From positions 135,388 to 199,387 of the forward strand of contig CAZPOR010000007.1 in NCBI GenBank assembly GCA_964588325.1: DNA of 64,000 nt. Reading direction: 5' to 3'. Each line of letters starts with the position of its first letter. Within the stretch, counting starts at the first letter, position 1. The notes under the pieces were generated by a model. It saw only the letters and a program-made list of their open reading frames with translations. It made no database searches and was not told the origin of the DNA. Shown here piece after piece: positions 52,038-59,773 of the stretch. This DNA is from Thiovibrio sp964588325 (GTDB lineage: Bacteria; Desulfobacterota; Desulfobulbia; Desulfobulbales; Desulfurivibrionaceae). The position numbers and the translations under genes are program-made.

Positions 52038-52343
52038 GTGCCGAGACCAAAGAAAATACGCCATTGCGAAGGGAGACTCTGCAGCAAAGCGTTCAAACCC
52101 GCCCGGACACCCTTGACGGAATTGACTCACATCCCTCTGCTCCAAGATGAACTGGAAACCTTGCGGCTCTGCGACTTGCAGGGGTTGACCCAGGAGCAGG
52201 CCGGAGCCAGCATGGGGATTTCACGGGGAACGGTGCAAAGAATCCTGACCTCGGCCCGGAGCAAGGTAGCCCAAGCGCTGGTCGAGGGCGCCGCCCTCAT
52301 CATCGAAGACAGCGCCCCCCCCGAGGAAAAACTACCGGAATGA
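52038..52343 (+). CDS. DUF134-family helix-turn-helix protein
   Basis: A 101-residue DNA-binding protein. It begins at GTG 52038 (VPRPKKIRHCE, the family start) with GAGGAAG upstream. The sigma-70 region 4-like HTH is LTQEQAGASMGISRGTVQRILTSARSKVAQAL. Cys residues near the N-terminus may bind metal. DUF134 genes commonly sit next to DIMCO-domain genes; here the convergent neighbour is one, starting two bases from its stop. Confidence 0.9.
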   Translation: MPRPKKIRHCEGRLCSKAFKPARTPLTELTHIPLLQDELETLRLCDLQGLTQEQAGASMGISRGTVQRILTSARSKVAQALVEGAALIIEDSAPPEEKLPE

Positions 52344-52345
52344 AA

Positions 52346-52750
52346 TCAGTGCCCCTCGCCATGACAGTTGCCGTGTCCCTGGCAGGCTTGGGTGGGCTCC
52401 ATCAGAATCAGCTTGTTTTCGAGCATGCCGGAAACAACCTCGGCCACCGTTTCAAAGGCATGACGGGCAGCGAAGTAGACGTCAATGCCAACCTGGGCAA
52501 ACCCCTGCAGCGGGCGGGCGCCCATGCCCGCCACGAGAATGGCCTGCACGCCATGGTCCTTGAGCATGCCCACCGGTTCCATGCAGCCGCCGGCGCCATG
52601 CGCGATGCTGGCGACCGTTTCCACCCCGACGATGTTGCCGTTTTCCAGATCGACCAGGGTGAACAGGTCACAATGCCCGAAATGTTCGGAACGTCCGCCC
52701 TCAAGTCCGCCGGGATTGTTTGACGGCACTGCTATCCGCTTCTTGTCCAT
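52346..52750 (-). CDS. Dinitrogenase iron-molybdenum cofactor (NifX/NifB-type) domain protein
   Basis: A 134-residue DIMCO-domain protein. RIAVPSNNPGGLEGGRSEHFGHCDLFTLVD at the start, GAGGCMEPVGMLKDHGVQAILVAGMGARPLQGF and a His/Cys-rich tail (QACQGHGNCHGEGH) that may bind metal. Such small proteins may carry metal clusters; the domain name comes from nitrogenase but no nif genes are here. ATG 52750 has GAGGAGA upstream. It is followed on the other side by a transporter gene on the same strand (38 bases). Confidence 0.9.
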   Translation of the reverse strand: MDKKRIAVPSNNPGGLEGGRSEHFGHCDLFTLVDLENGNIVGVETVASIAHGAGGCMEPVGMLKDHGVQAILVAGMGARPLQGFAQVGIDVYFAARHAFETVAEVVSGMLENKLILMEPTQACQGHGNCHGEGH

Positions 52751-52787
52751 GGTATTTCTCCTCTCGTCTGCACAACGTGTTTGATTG

Positions 52788-53774
52788 TTAATTCGCACTG
52801 GGCGCGGGCCCGAAAATCCTGTCACTGAATTTCACATACCAGGCCGCGGACTGCACCTGGATAATATAGGATACCGCGATGATCAGCGCGGCATCCGCGC
52901 CCTTTTCTCCGAAGGCATTGATGGCGATGGCCAGGGCGATGGAAAGATTGCGCATCACCGTGCCGTAGACCAGGGCGATGGCGTCGCCGCGGGCAAAAAA
53001 CAGCTTGCCGATCACGGTGCTCAGGCCAAAATTCAGCCCATACATGATGAACAGCGGCGCCAGGATCCCGCCAAGGATGGCCGGATTCTCGGATATTCCT
53101 CTGGCCTTCAGGGCAATGGCCACAAAGACGATGCCCAGCACCCCCACCGTGGACAGAGAAGGAAACCGGGGCGCCCAGGTGTTTTTAAACTCCTGGGGCC
53201 CATATTTTTTCAGGAAGACCTGCCTGGTAAGGTATCCAAGCAGCATGGGCAGAAAAACAATAATGAGGATCTGCTTGGCCACCAGCAGCAGATCGACATC
53301 CACCCTGGCGCCCATGAGCGCCTGCACATAGAAAGGGGTGGCCAACGACCCCAGGGTAAGGCCAATGACGGTCATATTGACGGCAGCGGCCAGATTGCCC
53401 TTGGCAAAGCCGGTCCAGGAGATGGTCATGCCGCTGGTGGGCAGCAGGGAGGCAAGCAAAAGCCCCAGGGCCATGTACGGCTGGTCCCTGAAGAAGACAA
53501 GCCCCAGGCCATAGGCAATAAAAGGAACCACAAGAAAGTTGATGGATTGGGCGGAAAGTTGCAGCCCGACATTCTTGATCCCGTCTTGCAAGGCTTTGAT
53601 ATTCAGGGTCACCATCATGGGATAGACCATGAGAAAGGTCAGGGGCAGGATCAACCCCTTGAGAACGCCCAGGGATGCCGGGGCGGCGCTGATCCCGAAC
53701 AGGTAGCCCGCCGCCATCATGGCCGGAATGACCGCAACCAGCCGCTTGTTGATCTTGATCAAAAAATTCCACAT
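52788..53774 (-). CDS. SBF/ACR3-like membrane transporter
   Basis: A 328-residue protein with about ten helices and the bile-acid-symporter/ACR3 fold. Marks are TFLMVYPMMVTL, LLLASLLPTSGMTISWTGFAKGNLAAAVNMT and a second-half repeat with GTVMRNLSIALAIAINAFG. The ACR3 arsenite-efflux Cys was not found at its usual place (TFLMVYPMM lacks it), so the substrate is open. ATG 53774 has GGGAGG upstream. It lies between the DIMCO and DUF302 genes on the same strand; the set may be one operon. Confidence 0.85.
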   Translation of the reverse strand: MWNFLIKINKRLVAVIPAMMAAGYLFGISAAPASLGVLKGLILPLTFLMVYPMMVTLNIKALQDGIKNVGLQLSAQSINFLVVPFIAYGLGLVFFRDQPYMALGLLLASLLPTSGMTISWTGFAKGNLAAAVNMTVIGLTLGSLATPFYVQALMGARVDVDLLLVAKQILIIVFLPMLLGYLTRQVFLKKYGPQEFKNTWAPRFPSLSTVGVLGIVFVAIALKARGISENPAILGGILAPLFIMYGLNFGLSTVIGKLFFARGDAIALVYGTVMRNLSIALAIAINAFGEKGADAALIIAVSYIIQVQSAAWYVKFSDRIFGPAPSAN

Positions 53775-53825
53775 GCCAAGCCTCCCTCCGTGTTGTGCCC
53801 CGAACACTCCGTGCGTCAGCCGAGG

Positions 53826-54236
53826 CTATTTCGCCTCTTCAATCATCTCGATTATTTTCTTGTACGTCTCTGCCAGGGATGCAGGAAACTGCTCGTCGTC
53901 GATCACGGCCCTGATATTGTCGGCGCTGAAGCTCAAAAAACGGATCTGGGTTGTGCCGTTTTTGGTGAAGGTCATGATGAACTTGGGCATCAGCACCGCC
54001 CGCTCGGGATTGGCGGAAAGACTTTTTGCCGCCTTTTCCGGCTTGCAGACCTGGATCATGTGCAGATCAAACCCCTCGGCAACCTCGGCCCCATGCTTGC
54101 CAAAGGAATGGGCCATCTCCATTTTTTCCTCGTTGTGGATGATAAAGCCGTACTTTTTCACCACCCCGCCAAGATCCTTGACGAATTGGGTGTTGCTCTT
54201 GCTTGTTTCCGTTGCGAAAAGATTGTCCCGTTTCAT
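53826..54236 (-). CDS. DUF302-like protein
   Basis: A 136-residue soluble protein of the DUF302 fold. KDLGGVVKKYGFIIHNEEKMEMAHSFG, DLHMIQVCKPEKAAKSLSANPERAVLMP and RFLSFSADNIRAVIDDEQF fit the family. A single Cys in VCKPEKA is typical of the fold. Function is unknown; family members often sit beside sulfur- or redox-related genes. ATG 54236 has AAGGAG upstream. A near-perfect promoter lies 69-97 bases upstream, divergent from the CoA-disulfide-reductase-like gene. Confidence 0.8.
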   Translation of the reverse strand: MKRDNLFATETSKSNTQFVKDLGGVVKKYGFIIHNEEKMEMAHSFGKHGAEVAEGFDLHMIQVCKPEKAAKSLSANPERAVLMPKFIMTFTKNGTTQIRFLSFSADNIRAVIDDEQFPASLAETYKKIIEMIEEAK

Positions 54237-54304
54237 GCCGCTGCTCTCCTTGCCCAAATATTTTTCTGTATAGGAAGAAAACACAAGTTTTGTGCATATA
54301 CCCA

Positions 54305-54333
54305 TTTATAAAGAGCACAAACAGGCCTGTCAA
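54305..54333 (-). promoter_or_regulatory. Strong sigma70 promoter of the DUF302 operon
   Basis: Minus strand TTGACA, 17-base spacer, TATAAA (5 of 6). Likely transcribes DUF302, transporter and DIMCO genes. Confidence 0.72.
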
Positions 54334-54382
54334 GGAAGAACTTAAGAAGATAATAAAATATTGAGATGCCGGGTTGAAACGT

Positions 54383-54411
54383 TTGACAGCCCGATTCTTT
54401 CGCGATACGGT
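54383..54411 (+). promoter_or_regulatory. Possible promoter of the CoA-disulfide-reductase-like gene
   Basis: Perfect TTGACA, 17-base spacer, then the weak -10 TACGGT, 60 bases upstream of the ATG. Confidence 0.4.
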
Positions 54412-54470
54412 ACGCCATCCTCCAGGACACCAGACAGATTGATCAACCTGTTAACCATAAGGAAACGACC

Positions 54471-56195
54471 ATGGGAAAAAAAATCGTGATCATCGGCGGG
54501 GTTGCCGCCGGACCAAAATCCGCCTGCCGGGTAAAACGCCTCCTGCCCGACGCCGAGGTGACCATCATCGACCAGGACAGCCTGATCTCCTACGGCGGCT
54601 GCGGCATCCCCTACTATGTCTCGGGCGATGTCTCCGACGAGAAGGAATTGCGCAACACCAGCTTCCACATGACCAGGGACGAAGCCTTTTTTCTCAAGGC
54701 CAAGGGAGTCACGGCCCGAACCAACACCCGCGCCCTGGCCATTGACCGCCAGGCAAAGGCCGTGCATATCGAAAACGTGCACACCGGCGCCAAGGAATCC
54801 ATCCCCTATGACAATCTGGTCCTGGCCACCGGCACCAAACCCAACATGCTGCCCATCCCCGGCGCCGATTTGGACGGGGTGTTCACCATCAGCGACCTGC
54901 ACAAGGCCATCGCCATCAAGGAACGCATCGCCAGGGGCGAAGTGAGCCAGGCGGTGGTCATCGGCGGCGGCGCCATCGGCATTGAAATGGCCGAAGCGTT
55001 TTCCGACCTCTGGGGCATCAAAACCACCATCCTCGAATTCATGCCGCAGATCATGCCCCGCATCGTGGATTGGGAATTTGCCCGGATGCTGGAAACCCAT
55101 CTTACGGAAAGCGGGGTCGATGTCTTTACCGGCGAGGCAGCCTCCGCCATCGAGGGTGAAAACGGCAAGGTGCGCAGGGTAGTCACCCCGAAACGGACCC
55201 TGGAGGCGGACTTGGTGGTAATGGCCGTGGGCGTCCGGGCGAGAAGCGAACTGGCGCAGGCTGCCGGGCTGCTCGTTTCCCCCATGGGCAATATCGTGGT
55301 CAACGAGCGGTTGCAGACTTCCGACCCCAGCATCTACGCGGCTGGCGACTGCATCGAGGTCAAAAACATGGTCTCCGGCAAAAGCTCCATCGCCCCCATG
55401 GGTTCGCTGGCCAACCGCGAAGGCAGGATCGTCGGCGACAACATCGCCGGCATCCCCACCAAATACAAGGGCTGGATCGGCAGCTTCACCATGAAGGCTT
55501 TCGAACGCTGCATCGCCGCCACCGGCCTCTCCCTGGAAGCGGCCCTGGCCGAGGGTTTCGACGCCGCCGCAGTGACCACCGCCCAATCGGACCGGGCCCA
55601 CTTCTTCCCAACCGAGGCGATCATCCCGCTCCGGCTGGTTTTCGACAAGCGAACCCGCAGGGCCCTTGGCGTTCAGGGTTTCGGCCCCATGGGCGATGCG
55701 GTGCTGGCCCGCATCGACGCAGCGGCCGCAATCATCGGCCAGGCTGGCACCATCGACGACCTCAGCCAATTGGAAATGGCCTATGCCCCGCCTTTTGCCA
55801 CCGCCCTTGATGCCCTGAATGCCACGGCCAACGCGGCGGACAACCTGGCCGCCGGCCGCCTCCGCTATGTAAGCATCCGGGACTTCCTCGCCTGGATGGA
55901 GGATTTCGCCTCGCACCCGGACTGGGTGGCCCTTGATCTCCGCCATCCCAACGAGACAGGGCATTTTGTCGAAAGATACGGTACGGAGAAGTGGCTCTCC
56001 GTGCCCTACATCGAGATCCGGGACCGGTATCAGGAGTTGCCGAAAAACAAAACCATGCTCATCATCTGCGACGCAGGCACCCGCTCTTCCGAGATCCAGA
56101 TCGTGCTGGATTATCTGGAACTGAACAACAACCTGGTCCTGGGCGGCGGCTTCAACATCATCCGCCGGATGGGCGTGGCCTGGTGGCCCAACTGA
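54471..56195 (+). CDS. CoA-disulfide-reductase/persulfide-reductase fusion with rhodanese domain
   Basis: A 574-residue FAD/NAD(P)H enzyme of the single-Cys class. FAD-binding IIGGVAAGPKSACRVKR, the redox Cys44 in YGGCGIPYYV, NAD-binding VVIGGGAIGIEMAEAF, YAAGDCIEV and the dimerisation domain are in order. The C-terminal rhodanese domain (about 470-574) has the active-loop Cys533 in ICDAGTRSSE. This CoADR-Rhd layout reduces CoA persulfide, polysulfide or disulfides. In a sulfite-reducing cell it suits sulfane-sulfur handling. Its stop overlaps the next gene by 13 bases. Confidence 0.93.
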   Translation: MGKKIVIIGGVAAGPKSACRVKRLLPDAEVTIIDQDSLISYGGCGIPYYVSGDVSDEKELRNTSFHMTRDEAFFLKAKGVTARTNTRALAIDRQAKAVHIENVHTGAKESIPYDNLVLATGTKPNMLPIPGADLDGVFTISDLHKAIAIKERIARGEVSQAVVIGGGAIGIEMAEAFSDLWGIKTTILEFMPQIMPRIVDWEFARMLETHLTESGVDVFTGEAASAIEGENGKVRRVVTPKRTLEADLVVMAVGVRARSELAQAAGLLVSPMGNIVVNERLQTSDPSIYAAGDCIEVKNMVSGKSSIAPMGSLANREGRIVGDNIAGIPTKYKGWIGSFTMKAFERCIAATGLSLEAALAEGFDAAAVTTAQSDRAHFFPTEAIIPLRLVFDKRTRRALGVQGFGPMGDAVLARIDAAAAIIGQAGTIDDLSQLEMAYAPPFATALDALNATANAADNLAAGRLRYVSIRDFLAWMEDFASHPDWVALDLRHPNETGHFVERYGTEKWLSVPYIEIRDRYQELPKNKTMLIICDAGTRSSEIQIVLDYLELNNNLVLGGGFNIIRRMGVAWWPN

Positions 56196-56791
56196 GCTCT
56201 TCGGATTTTCAGCGCAGGAGGAGGATCGCCGGCCCAAGCTCCTTGACGGCCATCCTCCTGTTCTGCCTGCTTGCCGCAGGCGCGGCCTGGGCGGCCACCG
56301 TCCAGGCCCAGGCAAGGGCTCTCATCCAGCCCGGAGCAATCCGGACCGTGCCCGATGCAGCCTATTACGAAACCCTTGCCACCCTGATCACAAACGCCAC
56401 CCAACGCATCGATCTCGCCATGTTTCTTTTCAAAACCAGCCCGGCCGGCAACAACCGGCCGGCAGGGCTGGTCAGGGAACTGGCGGCGGCGCGGCAACGG
56501 GGGGTGGCGGTGCGGGTGATCCTGGAATATTCCGGCCATGACCACACGCTGAACCGGGCGAACCAGGAAACAGCCGAACTTCTCAAAAAAAGCGGGGTCG
56601 CGGTTTTTTTCGACTCCCCACACCGAACCAGCCATGCCAAGCTGGCGGTCATCGATCGCCGCTATTGCCTGGTGGGAAGCCACAATCTCACGCAATCGGC
56701 CCTCAAGCACAATCACGAACTTTCCCTGCTGCTTGACAACCCGCAGCTCGCCGAGGACATCCTGGCCTACCTGGAAACCATCCTCAAGTAA
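56183..56791 (+). CDS. Secreted single-HKD phospholipase-D-like protein (nuclease type)
   Basis: A 202-residue exported protein of the PLD/Nuc group. Start GTG 56183 overlaps the upstream stop; a basic Arg4 n-region and hydrophobic core (LTAILLFCLLAAGAAWA) form a signal peptide. One HKD motif, HAKLAVIDRRYCLVGSHN, is present; single-HKD members dimerise to make the active site and are often nucleases. An RIDLAMFLF strand precedes it. The substrate may be DNA or a lipid; the sequence does not decide. ATG starts upstream add a shadow frame and are rejected. Confidence 0.85.
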   Translation: MAQLSSSDFQRRRRIAGPSSLTAILLFCLLAAGAAWAATVQAQARALIQPGAIRTVPDAAYYETLATLITNATQRIDLAMFLFKTSPAGNNRPAGLVRELAAARQRGVAVRVILEYSGHDHTLNRANQETAELLKKSGVAVFFDSPHRTSHAKLAVIDRRYCLVGSHNLTQSALKHNHELSLLLDNPQLAEDILAYLETILK

Positions 56792-56836
56792 AAGCCCGCC
56801 GCAAGCTGACAGCTTTCAGCGGATAGCCGCAGCTTC

Positions 56837-59482
56837 TCACTTTTTCCTTCTGACAATCCGGACCTTTTTCGTTGCGCCCCCGCTCCCCCCGCTTCCCGGA
56901 GCAACGCGGCGCACCAGCACCCTCTTTTTCCGGGGCGCCTCGGCAGGCTCCTGTTCCGCGCCCCCCCCTCCGGACAGGGGCCGGGAAAAGGTACAGCCGG
57001 CCCTGGGGCATCGCAGGGAGGTTCTCCCCTCAAGGCTCTTTTTTTCCACCAAAAACGGGGAGTCGCAGAGCTGGCAAGCAATGGCGTGGGGCTTGGACCA
57101 GGCCATGAATTCACAATCCTGCTCGGGGCAGACATAAAAAATCTTGCCGGTGGGGGTATGCTTGGTGACCACGGAGCCGATCCGGCACACCGGACAGAGC
57201 AGGGAGGGTCCGCCGTCTTTTTCGTAGGATTCCGAATGCCGGCACTCGGGATGCCCGGAGCAGTACCAATACTTGCCGAACCGGTCCTCCTTCAAGAGCA
57301 ACGCCCTGCCGCAATCCGGACACGGCTTGCCGGGCGCGGCCACTGCCGGAGCAGCCGGTTCGGCGGCAGAAGGGACATCCGCTTTTGCCGCCGTTGCCAT
57401 CGGCTCATCCAGAACAGCCTCTGCCTCGGCAAACATCTTTTCCGTTGCCGCGGCAAGCTCGGGCGAGACAACCTCTTCCGCAGCCCCAGCCTCCTCCAGC
57501 ACGATGGGCTCTTGCTCCTCTTCCCCGCCGGAAGCACCCTCGTCTTCCCGCACCACTGGCGCTTGTACCGCCACCGGAGCGGCAATCTCTTCCGGGCTCT
57601 GCACCACCGGCGGCGATGCAAGTGCCGCCGGTGGTGCGGGTTCGGGCGCGGAGGGCGGCGCCTTTTCCGCCTGGACAGGAGCAGCCTCTGCCTCCGAATC
57701 CCGGGCCTTTTCCCCCACCCCTTCTTCCGGCAGCCTGATAACGCTGCGAGAACTGATCCCCCGCTTCTGGGAGGTCAGCGGAACCGCCATCTTTACCAGC
57801 ACCTCGCCCCGCATCATCATGGTCTGGTCAAACTGTTGCAAGGCCGCGGCCAGATTCTTTCTTCCGCTCACCGCCTCTTCGATGGTCTGGGCCAGATAGG
57901 CGGAAAGATGGACCCCCTTCATGGTCGGGAAAGCGCGGTTCATGACACTGAGAAGCTTGCCGGTATTCTCGGCGCAGCGAAACGACCCGTCCGGCATCAT
58001 GCGGAGATAGTTGCTGTCAAGCATCTGCTGGAGCATGGCCACGGTCATTGGATCGATTTCCAGGGAAAAATCGGCAAGATCGGCGGCCAAACCGTCAAAG
58101 CTGTAATACTCGGGGGGAATTCCGGTATTTTTTTCCGGAATGACCTGCACGCACCGCAGGGCCTGGCCCGGCTGCGCCCCGGCCAAGGGCGAAGGGGGCG
58201 CCAAAAGCTCATGCTCCTGACAGCCGGGATAGATGGCGAGAAACCCCGGATCGGTCAAAACCTTGGCGCTGCCCTGAAAGATGCAATCTTCCCCGGCCGC
58301 AACCGTGACGGCGAGAAGCTCGCCCAGGGCCTCCTTCATCTGGCTGGCCAGGGCTCTGGCCCAGACCAGCCGGTATATCATGTCCTCCGCCGGCCCCAGT
58401 TTCCCCGCAAGTTCCTCCGGCCCAAGCGCGGGCTCCGTGGGAAGAATGGCCCCCCCGGTAGTTTCCTGACTGATCTCCGGCCCCAGACAGGCCACCCCCA
58501 GCCTTTTGCCGGCCTGCTCCCGAATCTTGCCGAACAAGAGGCCGAGAGCTTCCTGCGCCATGGCCGGAGGCAAAAATGCCGTGATCAGCCCCAGCCTCCG
58601 GCCATCCACCTGCACGCCGTAATACAGGTTGCGCACCGCGGTCATTGCCGCCAGCGGCGAAAGCCCTCCCTGCACAACCCCATCCCGCAGAAGCTCCATA
58701 AAATGGTACGGCCCGGGAGGAGAAACCGCAAGAGGCGAGGCAACCACCTCCCGGACCTGAAACAGTTCCGCGTTAAACAGGGTGATGGCGGCATGCACTT
58801 CTTTTTCGTTGCGCAAAAAACCATCATCCGTGATGCCGTATGCCTCTTCCAGACCGAGAATACAATCCCCCGCCCCGCTGCTGATCTTGACCTTGACCTT
58901 CCATTTTGCAAGGGGAGTATACATCCGGATCTCGGTTTCCCGTTCCGCCAGCAGAAAAAGAACGGTGAGACTCGGATAGGTCAGCGGGAGACCATTGGGG
59001 CCGGAACGGCTCCCGAGAAGGCGTTGCAGATGCTTGCCCAGATAGGATTCGAAGACCATTTTGACATAGGCCGCCGGGCCTTTCACTTCGCTGACCGGCT
59101 CCACCCGGCGAAAGGATTCCCGGAGCGCCTCTCCGGCGAGACCGGCCAAGCCGAGCCGTTTCGGCTGCTTGCTGCCGGGGACCACCGTGCTCCAATAGCC
59201 GCTGATCAGCCAAGCCCAGAACTCCCCCCGCCAGTCGCCATCAAGGGCAAGATATATTTCCTTCCCCTGGCAGGCCAGGAGTCTGTCCAAGAATACCTTT
59301 TCCTTGGCTTCCGGAACAAAATCAAAATGGGGCCTTTCCCGGCGCAGATGGTCTTTGGGAGAGAGATAGGACGCCTTCGCCGGAGCCGCTTGCACAAGGA
59401 TGGTTTCCACTTCTCCGCCAAGCTGCTCTTCCAGGGTTTTCGCCTTGGCCGCGGATTCGATAATGACTACGGACTTCGCCAT
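56837..59482 (-). CDS. Topoisomerase-I-like protein lacking the catalytic tyrosine
   Basis: An 881-residue protein collinear with TopA across its whole length, with three C-terminal zinc ribbons (about 720-833) and a basic Arg/Lys tail. The Toprim half keeps Glu9 (VVIIESAAKAKT) and D81/D83/E87, but DPDREGE reads DGDWRGE. The AGRVQS motif of the lid is gone. At the active-site block, where TopA has YITYMRTDS, this protein reads LITAFLPPA (299-307), so the nucleophilic Tyr and the following Arg are replaced. WARALASQMKEA and other TopA helices remain. A DNA-binding, non-relaxing role is likely. ATG 59482 has GGGAGAGG upstream. Confidence 0.85.
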   Translation of the reverse strand: MAKSVVIIESAAKAKTLEEQLGGEVETILVQAAPAKASYLSPKDHLRRERPHFDFVPEAKEKVFLDRLLACQGKEIYLALDGDWRGEFWAWLISGYWSTVVPGSKQPKRLGLAGLAGEALRESFRRVEPVSEVKGPAAYVKMVFESYLGKHLQRLLGSRSGPNGLPLTYPSLTVLFLLAERETEIRMYTPLAKWKVKVKISSGAGDCILGLEEAYGITDDGFLRNEKEVHAAITLFNAELFQVREVVASPLAVSPPGPYHFMELLRDGVVQGGLSPLAAMTAVRNLYYGVQVDGRRLGLITAFLPPAMAQEALGLLFGKIREQAGKRLGVACLGPEISQETTGGAILPTEPALGPEELAGKLGPAEDMIYRLVWARALASQMKEALGELLAVTVAAGEDCIFQGSAKVLTDPGFLAIYPGCQEHELLAPPSPLAGAQPGQALRCVQVIPEKNTGIPPEYYSFDGLAADLADFSLEIDPMTVAMLQQMLDSNYLRMMPDGSFRCAENTGKLLSVMNRAFPTMKGVHLSAYLAQTIEEAVSGRKNLAAALQQFDQTMMMRGEVLVKMAVPLTSQKRGISSRSVIRLPEEGVGEKARDSEAEAAPVQAEKAPPSAPEPAPPAALASPPVVQSPEEIAAPVAVQAPVVREDEGASGGEEEQEPIVLEEAGAAEEVVSPELAAATEKMFAEAEAVLDEPMATAAKADVPSAAEPAAPAVAAPGKPCPDCGRALLLKEDRFGKYWYCSGHPECRHSESYEKDGGPSLLCPVCRIGSVVTKHTPTGKIFYVCPEQDCEFMAWSKPHAIACQLCDSPFLVEKKSLEGRTSLRCPRAGCTFSRPLSGGGGAEQEPAEAPRKKRVLVRRVAPGSGGSGGATKKVRIVRRKK

Positions 59483-59677
59483 GCACCTCTCCCTTCCGAT
59501 TTTCAACGACACAAGGTCCTTTCCCGGAAAAAACAGTGAAGGAATTCCCTTTCTTTCACGAAAAATAGCATATAATCTGCAACGACTTTATACAATCATT
59601 TATGATACTCTCGGGTGAAGTCGTCGCGCCGGTGAAAAACGGAGTCCAGCCCTTCCCCGGCTATCCACCAATACTGG

Positions 59678-59697
59678 ATTCCGGCCTTCGCCGGAAT
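59678..59697. repeat. Short palindrome ATTCCGGC-GCCGGAAT
   Basis: A hairpin of the same type as at 9773-9795, in the divergent gap between the topoisomerase-like gene and the repeat-bearing FGE-like gene. Confidence 0.55.
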
Positions 59698-59773
59698 GGC
59701 GGAACACCACCTCTCCCAGGACTTTTTTTGCAATTTCACGCAATTATCCGCCAACCTTTCCACCGGAGCCCCC

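Noticed and set aside
54342..56315. 657-codon minus-strand frame
   Set aside because: Antisense to the CoADR-rhodanese gene, Gly/Asp/His-rich shadow composition.
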